NCBI GenBank assembly: GCA_000482145.1
Contig: AUXH01000005.1
Location: forward strand, 1-64,000
DNA: 64,000 nucleotides
Direction of reading: 5' to 3'
Origin: Strigomonas culicis
Lineage: Eukaryota > Euglenozoa > Kinetoplastea > Trypanosomatida > Trypanosomatidae
Position 1 is the stretch's first letter; the number at the start of each line of letters is the position of its first letter. Below, piece by piece: positions 1 through 8,721 of the stretch. Position numbers and translations under genes: made by a program. The notes under the pieces are model-generated. The model ran no database searches, was not told where the DNA came from, and worked only from the letters and a program-made list of their open reading frames with translations.

Positions 1-323
1 GGTAGGAAGAAGAAGAGACGAGAGAGAGAGAGAGAGAGAGAGGAAATCTTACGAAAAGTATCAAAAATGTAAAAGTGTGTTCGCGTGTACATTGTGGGGA
101 GCACTAAAGACTCACTACAAAAGGAAAAGAAAACAAAAAAAAGATTAAAAACGTAAGTATGAACAACCAGTACTACTAGTGCAGCTTTCTACACTAGCAT
201 AGAGGTGCACTAATGTCCTGTTATATACATTCTCTAGGGAACATGAGCTGGTTCATAGGAAGATACGCATCTACGTTTATCAAATGTATCCGCGCGTCTG
301 AGTGCCCGCACAACTCGTACCCT
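1..323. other. gene-free left edge; GA repeat and A-rich spacer
   Basis: No coding frame is supported here. The stretch is the 3' flank of the beta-propeller gene at 324-1175. The GA run at 20-42 is a pyrimidine (CT) tract on the coding strand, so it probably belongs to the splice acceptor of a further gene lying left of the window. This assignment is an inference from layout. Confidence 0.5.
20..42. repeat. (GA)n microsatellite
   Basis: An uninterrupted alternating GA run of about 23 bases. On the minus (coding) strand it is a CT tract of the kind used as a polypyrimidine signal for trans-splicing in trypanosomatids. Confidence 0.9.
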
Positions 324-1175
324 CTACAAGGTGCACCGAAACACCTCCGATGTGCATGTTACTTCGTCCGAGGACAGAATGTAGGCACACCGACCGTCCA
401 CACTGAGCGCGACGCTGCTGAGCTGGGTGGATGGCACCACAATTTCGCCACTCACCTTGCCGGAGGGGTCGAGCACCACCACCTTGCCTTCCTTTTTGTG
501 CGCCAGCGACGCGGGTTCAAACATGGTGACGAAAATGCTACCACTCTGTCCATCCACCGCCACGTCCGTGGGCCCCATCGATCCGCTGAATTGATAGAAG
601 ACGCTCCCCACGTAATGGCCTCCACGTGGCGCAAAGCGTAGCAAGCGGTTCATGCCCTGTTCACACACAAAAACGGATCCATTACGATCGACCGCAATGC
701 CGCACGGCTGCACCAGTCCTGTGCTACACAGCGCCAGCAGCTGCTTGCGTCCACGGACGGTACGGTAGATGGCACCGGTAGGGTTTGAAAAGGACGTATC
801 GCCCTCATGACCGCCATCCGTAAAGAAAACCTCGTGATCTACAGGTGAAACCGCAACGGCACAAGGGCCGATAAACGGCTTTGCCTCGAAGGAGGAGAAG
901 AGTGTCTTTGGACACGCGTTGGCGTCCATGAGCACCACACTGCCTTCACTCGGGTTCGCCAGTATAAACGAACCCTCCCCCTGCCCCTCGTCGAGCGCAA
1001 AGGTACTGGGCGTGGTGTTGGTCGCTACTACCTCCTCCGTTCTCGCCACCGACTCCCCACTGGGGTCGCACTTGAGCACATTACCAGTCGCGGCGCAGAG
1101 AAGAAACAGCTCTCCGTCCGCGCTCACGCGAACACGAGTGCAGTAGTTCTCCTTCGTCTCACAGATGAGCTCCAT
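324..1175 (-). CDS. NHL/SMP-30-like beta-propeller protein
   Basis: A 283-residue protein. The start is the ATG at 1173-1175; the frame is open four codons further upstream but only to a TTG. At least four repeats with the pattern of NHL/SMP-30 propeller blades are visible, each carrying a hydrophobic AV-D-G-VF core: GPCAVAVSPVDHEVFFTD, QPCGIAVDRNGSVFVCE, GPTDVAVDGQSGSIFVT and LSSVALSVDGRCAYIL. No signal peptide or membrane segment is seen, so a cytosolic protein is likely. Propellers of this family serve as binding scaffolds or as lactonase-like enzymes; no catalytic residue set could be assigned, so the substrate or partner is unknown. It is the most downstream gene of the cluster within the window. 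Confidence 0.65.
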   Translation of the reverse strand: MELICETKENYCTRVRVSADGELFLLCAATGNVLKCDPSGESVARTEEVVATNTTPSTFALDEGQGEGSFILANPSEGSVVLMDANACPKTLFSSFEAKPFIGPCAVAVSPVDHEVFFTDGGHEGDTSFSNPTGAIYRTVRGRKQLLALCSTGLVQPCGIAVDRNGSVFVCEQGMNRLLRFAPRGGHYVGSVFYQFSGSMGPTDVAVDGQSGSIFVTMFEPASLAHKKEGKVVVLDPSGKVSGEIVVPSTQLSSVALSVDGRCAYILSSDEVTCTSEVFRCTL

Positions 1176-1444
1176 GGATGCGGGCAAACGTGAGGTTCCA
1201 AAGTGTTACGATGTATGCCGGGATGTGGATGTGTTGGAAGGTCTTATAGTGAGTGCAGCAGATCCTGTGCGGAGAAAAAAAAAAGAAGGAAGAAGGAGAA
1301 GATGACGACTAGATTCAAAAACAATAAAAGAATCGTGTAGACGAACAGAATAGAGAAAAGCCACTTTGAAGAACAAATGAAAGTACGTGTTTAGATTACG
1401 TAACGTACAAGAGTTAAATACGATATAGCTGTGCACGTGCACAG

Positions 1445-1789
1445 TCACGCATCCTTTTTTGTACGTTTTTTGTGGGTCTCCTCATCCTCCCCAAGACCGG
1501 TGTCAGAGTCATTGTCACACTCTTTGCCTTCCCAGTCGCTTTTCGCGTCCTTCTCCGCGTCCACAGTGGCTACGTGTTCACCGAAAAAGTGATGACTCTT
1601 TTTCTGCACTTCACTGATGAATTCAATTAATTCACTAAGATGATCTGACTCGGCACTTTGCGGAAAAGTCTCGATACACGCCGTCTTTTTTTCACCAGTA
1701 TCTGCACATTCGGAAGGGCGGACCTCCAGCAGCACGACGTCATTGGTGTGATCCGTTATCCGGAAAAGAGCGTGCCGGGATACGTCCAT
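1445..1789 (-). CDS. small acidic protein of unknown function
   Basis: A 114-residue protein starting at the ATG at 1787-1789. I do not recognise a family. The first half is mixed (SRHALFRITDHTNDVVLLEV suggests a beta strand pair), followed by a short predicted helix with SELIEFISEVQKKS, then a Glu/Asp-rich linker and a basic end, KKRTKKDA, which could act as a nuclear signal. It lies between the Las1-like gene and the beta-propeller gene on the same strand with normal spacing, and its codon use is less GC-rich than that of its neighbours. It could be a fast-evolving subunit of a conserved complex, but nothing in the sequence proves this. Confidence 0.55.
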   Translation of the reverse strand: MDVSRHALFRITDHTNDVVLLEVRPSECADTGEKKTACIETFPQSAESDHLSELIEFISEVQKKSHHFFGEHVATVDAEKDAKSDWEGKECDNDSDTGLGEDEETHKKRTKKDA

Positions 1790-2107
1790 TCACTAAAACG
1801 TAGTTGGCGCTTGAATACTACCTGCAAACAGCAGTGGAAACGAAGGGTAATGGGCACCGGTGAACGTATTGACTAGACCATAAATGCCAATGGACAAGAG
1901 ATAAGAAAGAGGACGAAGGTAAAAAAAAAAAGGTGCAGCGGAATAAAACATGTTATTCTGCACAGATAGTAAAAACTCAAGGCATAACAGAAAAAGGGAA
2001 CAATGGACAAGAAATGATCGTGTTCGTACTTGTGTGATTATTCTCATTAATAATTACTAGATTAGTCGCATTATTTAAAAAAGAAAAATGACCATAAGGA
2101 GTCACCT
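1790..2107. other. intergenic spacer with A-tract
   Basis: A-rich spacer between two co-oriented genes. An A-run near 1921-1931 reads as a T-tract on the coding strand and is the best candidate for the splice-acceptor pyrimidine tract of the small gene at 1445-1789. Nothing else is seen. Confidence 0.45.
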
Positions 2108-2992
2108 TTATTCAATCAGCCATCCAGCCACAACACTTGTTTCCTGTGATGAACCGGAAGGCTCCTTCTTCGTCGATGCTGGCTCTTCTTCATTCCCACT
2201 ATTCGTATCGGAATCGTCGTCGCTGCCCAGAGTCGCCAGGAAGTCCTTTATGTCCTTCACGGAGTTGGTCGGCACGGGGGCCTCAGGCTTTGCGGACTTC
2301 GCCGTCGCTTTGGGCTTCGGTTTCTTGTCCTTTCCCATCACACGAATCTCCTTCTCCTGCACTCGCCAAAAGTGGACAAACAAGTACTGCAACAGCATGC
2401 TGGTCACCCAGCGCAGCTCCGAGATAGACGGAAAGGTGCCGTGCGCCACCCGCTGCCGCACCTCCACCGCCTCCTCGGGAAACTCCATCGACTTGGCGCG
2501 CTTGCGGTACGTGTCAGCGTCACCGGCAGCGAAGGAGCCGGTCATGACGTGCACCACGCGGGAGATGGCCCCGCCGTAGCTCTGCGCCAGCGCGGCGCCG
2601 GAGAGCAGCGCCGCCTCGTCCACGCACACGACCGAGAAGAGCAGCTCGGTCGCCTCCACATACGGCGGAAAGGGACGCTGCGGCCGCTCGCGCGCCCGCC
2701 ACACGGCGATGTGCGACAGAGCCTCGCGCTTCGCGGAGGGTGTCGCGGAGGCACTAAATAGTGTGGACTTCACTTGCGACCACTCGTCCCAGTCCGGGCC
2801 GAACACAGAGAGGTGCAAGTGCTCCTTCTCACTCTCCCCGTCGCTCTGCGACTCATGCACAGCTGCTGAGCTGTCCAGTGCCACCCTCTTCGGCGGTGCG
2901 TCTAGCTCGCCCAGCTCCTCCAGCCCACCTTTGATACGGTGTCCGCGCAGGCGCTTCTGGCGGCCCTTTTCCTGCTTCGCTGTTGGTGGCAT
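2108..2992 (-). CDS. LAS1: Las1-like pre-rRNA processing endoribonuclease
   Basis: A 294-residue protein. The start is the ATG at 2990-2992; a longer frame begins only with TTG. After a basic, disordered N-terminus the Las1 HEPN domain is recognisable: a DWDEW...ALSHIAVWRARE helix, then PPYVEATELLF, a helix rich in AAL...QSYGGAISRVVHVM, and the HEPN nuclease signature R-x4-H within EVRQRVAHGTFPSISELRW (residues near 179-184), as in known Las1 proteins. The C-terminus is acidic and charged. In yeast and animals Las1 pairs with the kinase Grc3 and cleaves ITS2 during 60S maturation in the nucleolus; the same role is inferred here. It is shorter than fungal Las1, keeping little beyond the HEPN core, which suggests a reduced C-terminal coiled-coil/LCT region. 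Confidence 0.8.
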   Translation of the reverse strand: MPPTAKQEKGRQKRLRGHRIKGGLEELGELDAPPKRVALDSSAAVHESQSDGESEKEHLHLSVFGPDWDEWSQVKSTLFSASATPSAKREALSHIAVWRARERPQRPFPPYVEATELLFSVVCVDEAALLSGAALAQSYGGAISRVVHVMTGSFAAGDADTYRKRAKSMEFPEEAVEVRQRVAHGTFPSISELRWVTSMLLQYLFVHFWRVQEKEIRVMGKDKKPKPKATAKSAKPEAPVPTNSVKDIKDFLATLGSDDDSDTNSGNEEEPASTKKEPSGSSQETSVVAGWLIE

Positions 2993-3372
2993 ATCTCCCA
3001 CCAAGAAACGAATTCAATACTAAAAGTATTAGACAAAAAAGAGTATTGCCTTTTAAACATATGAGAGATTTATGCAAGTCCCAGAAGATCAAAAAAAGAA
3101 GAGAGTAAGGGGAAAATCGCACGATGGCAACAACGGTAGGAATCACACTTGGGTGTATATCCGCATGTGCACAGGGGCACATCGACAGCCTGAAGAGAAA
3201 CGGTAGGGGTTCAACACTCCAAAGAAGCAAATATCTTCAATCTCAATATGTGAATGTAATTAAACGGTTCATAACAGTTGTCGTGTGCGCAGTATAAGAA
3301 TAGAAAGTAAGTAAAAGTAATATACATATATATATATATATATATATGTGCGTATATAGAAGCAATGTAGTA
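2993..3372. other. intergenic spacer with TA repeat
   Basis: AT-rich spacer between the carrier and Las1-like genes. It holds an alternating AT run at 3326-3347 just beyond the stop of the carrier gene's downstream side and purine-rich patches near 3094-3110 (pyrimidine on the coding strand) that could serve the Las1-like gene. No reading frame is credible. Confidence 0.45.
3326..3347. repeat. (AT)n microsatellite
   Basis: An uninterrupted 22-base AT alternation, self-complementary on both strands. Confidence 0.85.
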
Positions 3373-4221
3373 TCATGATTCTTCATTGAGTACATTCAAC
3401 ACATAGTCAAAGGTCCAGAAAATAACTGCATTGGAGGGAAAGGAACGGAGAGCGGTCACGGACCAGCCCTTGTATAGCCCTCTTATCCCGCCCTCCTTGT
3501 ACACCTCCTTGAAGCCCTTGGCGAAACTGTACGTGTTGAAGACGGGGTCCACCTGGAGGCGTGTCTTCACCACATCCGAGGGGTAGAAGGCACTCCAGTA
3601 CGCGACACCGGCACAGCCACCTGCCAACATGCGCTTGGGCAGAGCGAGCTCCTTTGTGCTGCTTCCCTCCGGTGTCATGTACAGCTTCAGCTTATCATAC
3701 GTGCCGCACCACGCGATCGTGCCCGGCGCCTCTCGCAGAAACATGGCGTACATACCCTTGTAGAGGCCAAGGACGCCGTTGCGCTTCACAATTTTCATGG
3801 TGCAGTCGAGCGAGTTCTTGTACCTGCGCCCCCCGGCCTGGTCGTCGGCCTGCATGCGGCACTTCACCAGCTCGAACGGTGCGAGGCACAGCGCCGAAGC
3901 GATGCCGGCACCGAAGCCGGCCACCACGATTTCACTGTTCCTCGGCTTGTCCACGTTCGCACCGCAGAGACGCAGCGTGTGTTTGTAGAAACCGAGCACA
4001 AAAGCGTGGTCTAGGGCGGAGGCAAAGGTGCGCGCCGCAATGCCGCGATAGAACCCGAGGATGCCATCTTGGTTGTAAAGAGAGACGGCGCAGTGCGTAT
4101 AGCCCGCATAACGGTCGCCATGGGCCTGCAGCAGAACCTTGATGGTGTCAAAGGGGTACTCGAGCATCATCCCTGACACCCCCGCAGCGGTGCCGGCAAT
4201 AAAATCACTAGAGAAACTCAT
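3373..4221 (-). CDS. mitochondrial carrier family protein (ornithine/carnitine-carrier type)
   Basis: A 282-residue protein with the full tripartite mitochondrial carrier layout. The three signature motifs P-x-[DE]-x-x-[KR] are present: PFDTIK near residue 23, PFELVK near 115 and PSDVVK near 215, each followed by the GLYKG or GFYRG element. Six membrane helices and the inner mitochondrial membrane location follow from family knowledge. The repeat spacing and the first motif region LLQAHGDRYAGYTHC resemble carriers for basic amino acids or carnitine, but assignment to ornithine, SAM or carnitine transport needs comparison of the contact-point residues. The start ATG at 4219-4221 leaves the usual short N-terminus without a cleavable presequence. 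Confidence 0.85.
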   Translation of the reverse strand: MSFSSDFIAGTAAGVSGMMLEYPFDTIKVLLQAHGDRYAGYTHCAVSLYNQDGILGFYRGIAARTFASALDHAFVLGFYKHTLRLCGANVDKPRNSEIVVAGFGAGIASALCLAPFELVKCRMQADDQAGGRRYKNSLDCTMKIVKRNGVLGLYKGMYAMFLREAPGTIAWCGTYDKLKLYMTPEGSSTKELALPKRMLAGGCAGVAYWSAFYPSDVVKTRLQVDPVFNTYSFAKGFKEVYKEGGIRGLYKGWSVTALRSFPSNAVIFWTFDYVLNVLNEES

Positions 4222-4894
4222 TTGTCTAAAGGTATAGATATGTGTGCGTGTAAGAAATGAAGATCACGACACACTAAATGAGCATTATTGTACCTTTTCT
4301 CAGTCCTTCCCGTGACTTGCACTAGATTGGATGCAGCAAAGCAAGAAGAAAGAGGGGAAACTACGAAGGCCAGAAGAGAAGAAACTGAACACCCAGAAGA
4401 GAGGATGAAAAGAAAAAAAAAGAGAAACAGAGAAAGAAGAGAGAAAGAGGGGAGTATTTGAGTTTCGCCGACAATACAACATCACGTCCTATAGGAGCTA
4501 TCAGTGATAGTGGAAAAGGATATTGACACAATCGGAAAGAGAACACACTGAAAAAAGACACAATATATACGCTCTTGATCATTAAAATGATGATTTATCA
4601 AAGAGGGTGGAAAGAAAAAAAAAGTAAACACGAGACGATCATCTACTAGTCTACTAAACAGAATTAGTCGAAAGAAGGAAATTACCCAAAACGGTACGTG
4701 CAACCTCAATGTGAACCAAAAAAAAAACGTGAAAACGGGGTTACGGCACAAGTGAAAGAAACACCAGGGCTCCGGTGGGCGCGTGGTCGACTCTTACCTG
4801 GAGTGTCTCTTCTCTCTCGCCGTGGTCACAGGTCATTGGGGCCGGGAAACAACGGACGCGAATTGGAAGGAAAAAAGAGAGTCGGGAAGGTCTT
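4222..4894. other. intergenic spacer, strongly purine-rich on + strand
   Basis: About 0.67 kb between the first PRL gene and the carrier gene. The stretch 4333-4460 is nearly all A and G, a long pyrimidine tract on the coding strand and the likely splice-acceptor region of the carrier gene. The remainder is AT-rich 3' flank of the PRL gene. No gene is supported. Confidence 0.5.
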
Positions 4895-5422
4895 TTACAT
4901 CATGACACAGTCCCCACCCGTGTGGCGACGCTTGTACTTGGTCAGCCAGTGCATCTGAATCTGATTGATCGCACCCTTGCGCCGCTCACGAATCAGCGAA
5001 ATGGCGTCCAGCGGCGACACGCCGCCGTACTCGACGAGCGCCAGCGCGACCAGAATCGGGGCGCGCCCCAGCCCCGCCACGCAGTGCACCGCGACGGTGG
5101 AGGCACTCTTGAGCTCGCCGCTCTCCAGCTTCGCCTTCTCCCCGTCCAGCAGACTGAACCAGTTCTCGATGACGGCGCGCGTCGGAGGCGCCCCGTCGTC
5201 GAACGGCCAGCTGTGCACGTCGATGCCGCTCTGCTGCACAAGGTTGACGTCGTAGGTGGGGCCGCACACGCGCACCAGGTGGCGCACGTTGCGGCGCTGC
5301 AGCTCCTTGATGTACGACGGCAGGTTGCTGGGCGTTGGCGCGTCGAGGATCAGAAAATGAAAGACATTCTTAGTCGGCTCCTTCGCGTCGTTGCACTCAA
5401 TGAGGGTGCTGTTAATCTCCAT
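4895..5422 (-). CDS. PRL: PRL-type (PTP4A) protein tyrosine phosphatase, prenylated
   Basis: A 175-residue protein matching the PRL family end to end. The phosphatase loop is HCVAGLGRAP with the nucleophile at Cys114, and the general-acid region is WPFDDGAPP, both exactly in PRL style. The C-terminus is CVMM, a CAAX box whose final Met predicts farnesylation; upstream KYKRRH provides the usual basic patch. A farnesylated PRL-1 associated with endocytic compartments has been described in Trypanosoma cruzi, so a membrane-bound signalling phosphatase is expected. A second 175-residue PRL lies at 8722-9249 with the Elp3-like gene between them. The two share the catalytic core but differ in the N-terminus and CAAX box. 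Confidence 0.93.
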   Translation of the reverse strand: MEINSTLIECNDAKEPTKNVFHFLILDAPTPSNLPSYIKELQRRNVRHLVRVCGPTYDVNLVQQSGIDVHSWPFDDGAPPTRAVIENWFSLLDGEKAKLESGELKSASTVAVHCVAGLGRAPILVALALVEYGGVSPLDAISLIRERRKGAINQIQMHWLTKYKRRHTGGDCVMM

Positions 5423-5704
5423 TTGTCCTTTGTGATGATAGCAACGGAATCAACGATAAGTGTTTGTTGGAGAAAAAAAAAAGAACAGAGAAAGAAATGA
5501 TCGGTTACGTGCTACGTGTATATTTAAGTTTCGTATATATATTTTTTGCTATATATTATAATATATTCTTTTACTTATTACTTTCTGTTTACCTTTATAC
5601 TTTAATTAAAAAAGTTCAAAGCTATTTACCTTTTTTATTTTAATTATCTAAACAAGTGATAAAGTAACTAGTTATTAGTGAAAAGGTAGTTACGAGTATA
5701 GAGA

Positions 5705-5723
5705 TGAGAGCGCTACGCTCTCA
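5705..5723. other. perfect 8-bp stem-loop, GC-rich
   Basis: TGAGAGCG at 5705-5712 pairs exactly with CGCTCTCA at 5716-5723 across a three-base loop. It is a GC-rich island inside very AT-rich DNA and therefore stands out. Function unknown; it could be an RNA structural element in the untranslated region of either flanking transcript. Confidence 0.5.
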
Positions 5724-5774
5724 GCGGCACTAAGTCGTCTCGAAATTTGGTCCAGTTTTGCTAAGGGTAGAGAG

Positions 5775-5797
5775 AAAAAGTCTCGGAAAGACTTTTT
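5775..5797. other. 9-bp stem-loop followed by T-run
   Basis: AAAAAGTCT at 5775-5783 pairs with AGACTTTTT at 5789-5797 across the loop CGGAA, and one further T follows before TCTT. On the + strand this resembles a hairpin-plus-T-run terminator, although trypanosomatid RNA polymerase II is not known to use such signals. It lies about 50 bases from the stem-loop at 5705. Confidence 0.45.
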
Positions 5798-6074
5798 TCT
5801 TTAACGTCTTTTATAAGATGATAAGAAAACCTACCCAAAAGAAGAAAAGAAAACAAAAAAAAGAGTACACAGTGAGAACAACAAAACCGTACCAAAGGGA
5901 AAACAGTTATCCAAAAAAAAAAGCTTTAGCGGTTATGACTCTACGTAAAAGAAAACAAAAAAGGGATGATGAGAGGGGAAACGTACACACATGTAGTACA
6001 TCCATCATGTGCGAGAACACCATATACATATCTCTGGAGCCTTCAGTCAGTCTTTTCTTCTTCTTTGAAGCTGT

Positions 6075-6091
6075 AACAACAACAACAACAA
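6075..6091. repeat. (AAC)n short tandem repeat
   Basis: Five AAC units in the 3' flank of the Elp3-like gene. Confidence 0.75.
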
Positions 6092-6213
6092 AAAGGTGTT
6101 TTTTTATTGTATTCCAGCTGATACATGCATCGCATTAACAAGAGAGGGAAGAGAAATGCATTGCAAAGAAGCGAAGAGAAAAAGATGAATTAAGTAGTTA
6201 AATGGTCATCCGT

Positions 6214-8304
6214 TTAGGGATCTCGTTCACGTTTGAGCGAACCCTTCACCGTTCCAACAAGAGCAGCCCACATCCGCCTCAACGAAGAACCCATGGACGA
6301 CACATCGAACAGATCCGAGGGCCTGTCCGGTGGCACTACACAGTCGCCCGCATTATCTTGAGAGACCGCTTCCACCTGATCCTTCTGAACATAAAGAGCC
6401 GCAATGGTGTTTGGATCCCTTCCGTCGCTCACGGGTGCAGCTGGTGCGCCGTCGTCGCTCAGCGTCTTGATAAGAAATGCCCCACGCTGCGCGCACGTCA
6501 GGCGATACCCTTTGCGGCGGTAGTAGCCCCGCGCACCCACCCCGCTGATGACGGCGATCTGCGCATACCCGCCATCCTTCGCGATCGCTTCCGCGCGGTG
6601 CAGCAGACGGCCACCGATGCCGCTGTGCTGCACCTTGTGCGTCTGCTCCTTCTCGTCGTACGTCGCAATGAGGTTGCCGTAGACGTGCAGCTCCCGTATG
6701 AGCGCGCAGGACCGCAGCTCGCTGAAGGGCGTCTCCCAGTTGCGTATGTGCAGCCGCAGCCGCAGGAAGCCGTAAATGATGAGGTTGTCTGCGGACTCGA
6801 CGGAGAGGAAGATCTCCGTCCCCTCGCTGCCCTCATACGTGCGCTCGGAGAGCACCGCGTCGCGCAGCTGGGCGGCCGCCTCCTTAGAGCCCTTCACCTC
6901 GCGGCAGCGGATGCACTGGCACCGCTCCCCGCGCTGCTTCAGTTTGTTCGCCAGCAGCTGCCGCAGGTTCGCCACGTCGACGCCGCCGAGGATGTAGTCC
7001 ACGGGGATGTCGCGTATGACGCGGTTGAGGCGGATCCACGGGTGCACGCGCACCTTCGCGTAGAGCAGCACGTCGATGAGCGCCTCCATGCCGTACGAGC
7101 GGTACTTGCCCTCCTTGTACCACTGCTCGATGACGCTGAAGGGCGTCGTCTGGCAGGGGTAGATTTTCCACTGGTCCGCCTGCAGGTACGGCGAGCCCAG
7201 CACGTCGTCGAACATGCGCCTGTCGGCCTCCGGCGTCGCGCCGGGCAGGTCGGGCATCAAGTGGATGTCCACCTTGAAGGCGCTGTCCTTCAGCAGCTTG
7301 ATCGCCCGCATCGCGTCCTCGCGCGTCGTCTGGCGGTTGATGTAGTCGAGAATGGCGTCGTCCGTGTGCTGGATGCCCAGCTGGACGCGGGTGCAGCCGT
7401 ACCGGCGCAGGTCCACGAGCGTGCGGAGCGACACCGTGTCGGGGCGCGTCTCCAGCGTGACGCCGATGATTTTGCACTTGGCGGACTCATTCAGCAGCTG
7501 CTCCTGCACGAGGGTGAGCGGCGGCCGGCGCGGCAGCGCCACGTCGTCGAAGATGGTGTTCGCCGCGTAGAAGAGGTCGCGGATGAACGTCTCGCGGTAC
7601 GTCGTAGGATAGCTTTCCCACGTGCCGCCCAGCACGAGCAGCTCCACCTTGTCCGCCGGGTGCCCGATCGCGACGAGCGACAGCACGCGCTCCTCGAACT
7701 GACGGTAGGCATCGAACTCGAGGCGGTTCGCGCGCCGCACGCCGGGCTCGTTCAGCAGGTAGCTGCGCGGCTGCCCTGGTTCGTTGGGACAGTAGTAGCA
7801 GTTCCACTGGCAGCTGAACTTCTGGCCGTCGGGGTACGCCGAGGTGAAGACAGTCACGACCAGCACGCCGGACTGACTGCGCGGGGCCTTCGAGATCAGG
7901 AACTGCTCGACCGGCAGGCAGCAGTAGGGGTTACCGCCTGGCGCCGTGGCCGGCGGCGGTGCCCCGACATCCTCCATTTCCACCGATGGACGCGGCGCCG
8001 TGGTGTGGCCGGCAATAAGGTGCTTGTAGCCGGCCAGCAGCAGCGACTTCTTAAAGGCCTTGCGGAACTGCTTCTGCAGTTTGCGCTGCTGCTTCACAAT
8101 GTCCTCCGAGGACATGGGGTGGGTTTCGATGATGGCCTTCACAAACTGCGCCGCCTCTTCGATCTGCTCTTGCGTAAAGGCATTCGGGTCCTCTTCCTTC
8201 AGGAGTCCCTCGAGCGTCGGCAACTCTTTGATTTTACGCTCCACACGGGCGAGCTCCTCCGCGGAAAGCCCTACCGTACGTTCGTCTTCATCAGAAGAGG
8301 ACAT
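6214..8304 (-). CDS. ELP3: Elp3-like radical SAM / GNAT acetyltransferase
   Basis: A 696-residue protein. Residues about 145-450 form a radical-SAM domain with the cysteines C165-x3-C169-x2-C172 in CQWNCYYCPNEPG, followed by ADKVELLVLGGTWESYP, the strongly conserved Elp3 element. Residues about 500-600 are the GNAT domain with the acetyl-CoA loop QHSGIGGRLL and the end motif GARGYYRRKGY. Elp3 is the catalytic Elongator subunit that modifies wobble uridine in tRNA; trypanosomatids carry more than one Elp3-like protein. Oddities: canonical Elp3 has a CPGGP element and wider spacing of the first cysteine, here CPNEPGQPRSYL, and about 95 extra residues follow the usual C-terminus, ending in a basic amphipathic stretch (SLRRMWAALVGTVKGSLKRE). 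It is flanked by two PRL phosphatase genes. Confidence 0.88.
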   Translation of the reverse strand: MSSSDEDERTVGLSAEELARVERKIKELPTLEGLLKEEDPNAFTQEQIEEAAQFVKAIIETHPMSSEDIVKQQRKLQKQFRKAFKKSLLLAGYKHLIAGHTTAPRPSVEMEDVGAPPPATAPGGNPYCCLPVEQFLISKAPRSQSGVLVVTVFTSAYPDGQKFSCQWNCYYCPNEPGQPRSYLLNEPGVRRANRLEFDAYRQFEERVLSLVAIGHPADKVELLVLGGTWESYPTTYRETFIRDLFYAANTIFDDVALPRRPPLTLVQEQLLNESAKCKIIGVTLETRPDTVSLRTLVDLRRYGCTRVQLGIQHTDDAILDYINRQTTREDAMRAIKLLKDSAFKVDIHLMPDLPGATPEADRRMFDDVLGSPYLQADQWKIYPCQTTPFSVIEQWYKEGKYRSYGMEALIDVLLYAKVRVHPWIRLNRVIRDIPVDYILGGVDVANLRQLLANKLKQRGERCQCIRCREVKGSKEAAAQLRDAVLSERTYEGSEGTEIFLSVESADNLIIYGFLRLRLHIRNWETPFSELRSCALIRELHVYGNLIATYDEKEQTHKVQHSGIGGRLLHRAEAIAKDGGYAQIAVISGVGARGYYRRKGYRLTCAQRGAFLIKTLSDDGAPAAPVSDGRDPNTIAALYVQKDQVEAVSQDNAGDCVVPPDRPSDLFDVSSMGSSLRRMWAALVGTVKGSLKRERDP

Positions 8305-8721
8305 TTGCTAGCACAACAACGAAGAAAAGGAAGAAGAAAAGAGCGCACAAGTGAGAGGATCTGATCACGTACGAGATGATGAGAATCGTACACAGCAGCT
8401 CACAATACAACAATTTGTTCATGTATGCCTATTTTAGTAGAGATACCCTCCGTCGTTGTTTCCTTCGCAGCTTCTATATACGAAAGAACAGAAACAGGAT
8501 TTACTCCAAGAGAAAAGGAAATTATGTTTACAAAACTGTATAGCTATTAAAAAAAAAAATAATTAAACCGTGAGGGTGCAACTAGGCAGAAAGAGGAAAA
8601 GAAAAAAGAAAACTGCCAAAAAAGGAATCAAGTATTTATTCCCTTCATATATAAACAAGCAAGAAAAAAAAAAGAGAGAAAACGCTCCTGTGGTTTGTAT
8701 TGCCACAAACACAGATTCGTC
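8305..8721. other. intergenic spacer
   Basis: AT-rich spacer. A purine run at 8318-8343 (pyrimidine on the coding strand) immediately upstream of the Elp3-like start is the probable splice-acceptor tract. A-runs near 8549-8559 and 8665-8674 lie in the 3' flank of the second PRL gene. No gene seen. Confidence 0.45.

Larger units (their letters stand above)
5423..6213. other. long AT-rich spacer containing two stem-loops
   Basis: Nearly 0.8 kb between the Elp3-like gene and the first PRL gene. 5520-5690 is extremely AT-rich, 5705-5797 contains two perfect stem-loops (listed separately), 5810-5970 is purine-rich, and 6075-6091 is an AAC repeat. No reading frame is credible. The pyrimidine tract for the PRL gene is probably the A-run near 5471-5480 seen from the coding strand. 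Confidence 0.5.

Noticed and set aside
5700..5760. Possible hammerhead ribozyme or tRNA-like fold around the first stem-loop
   Set aside because: The CUGAUGA and GAAA core of a hammerhead is absent and no cloverleaf with A/B boxes can be drawn.
5775..5800. Bacterial-type intrinsic terminator
   Set aside because: The hairpin plus T-run shape fits, but the host is a eukaryote with polycistronic RNA polymerase II transcription, so terminator function is not claimed.
6202..8364. A 720-codon + strand frame opposite the Elp3-like gene
   Set aside because: The minus-strand frame has full radical-SAM and GNAT motifs; the + strand frame is an antisense shadow.
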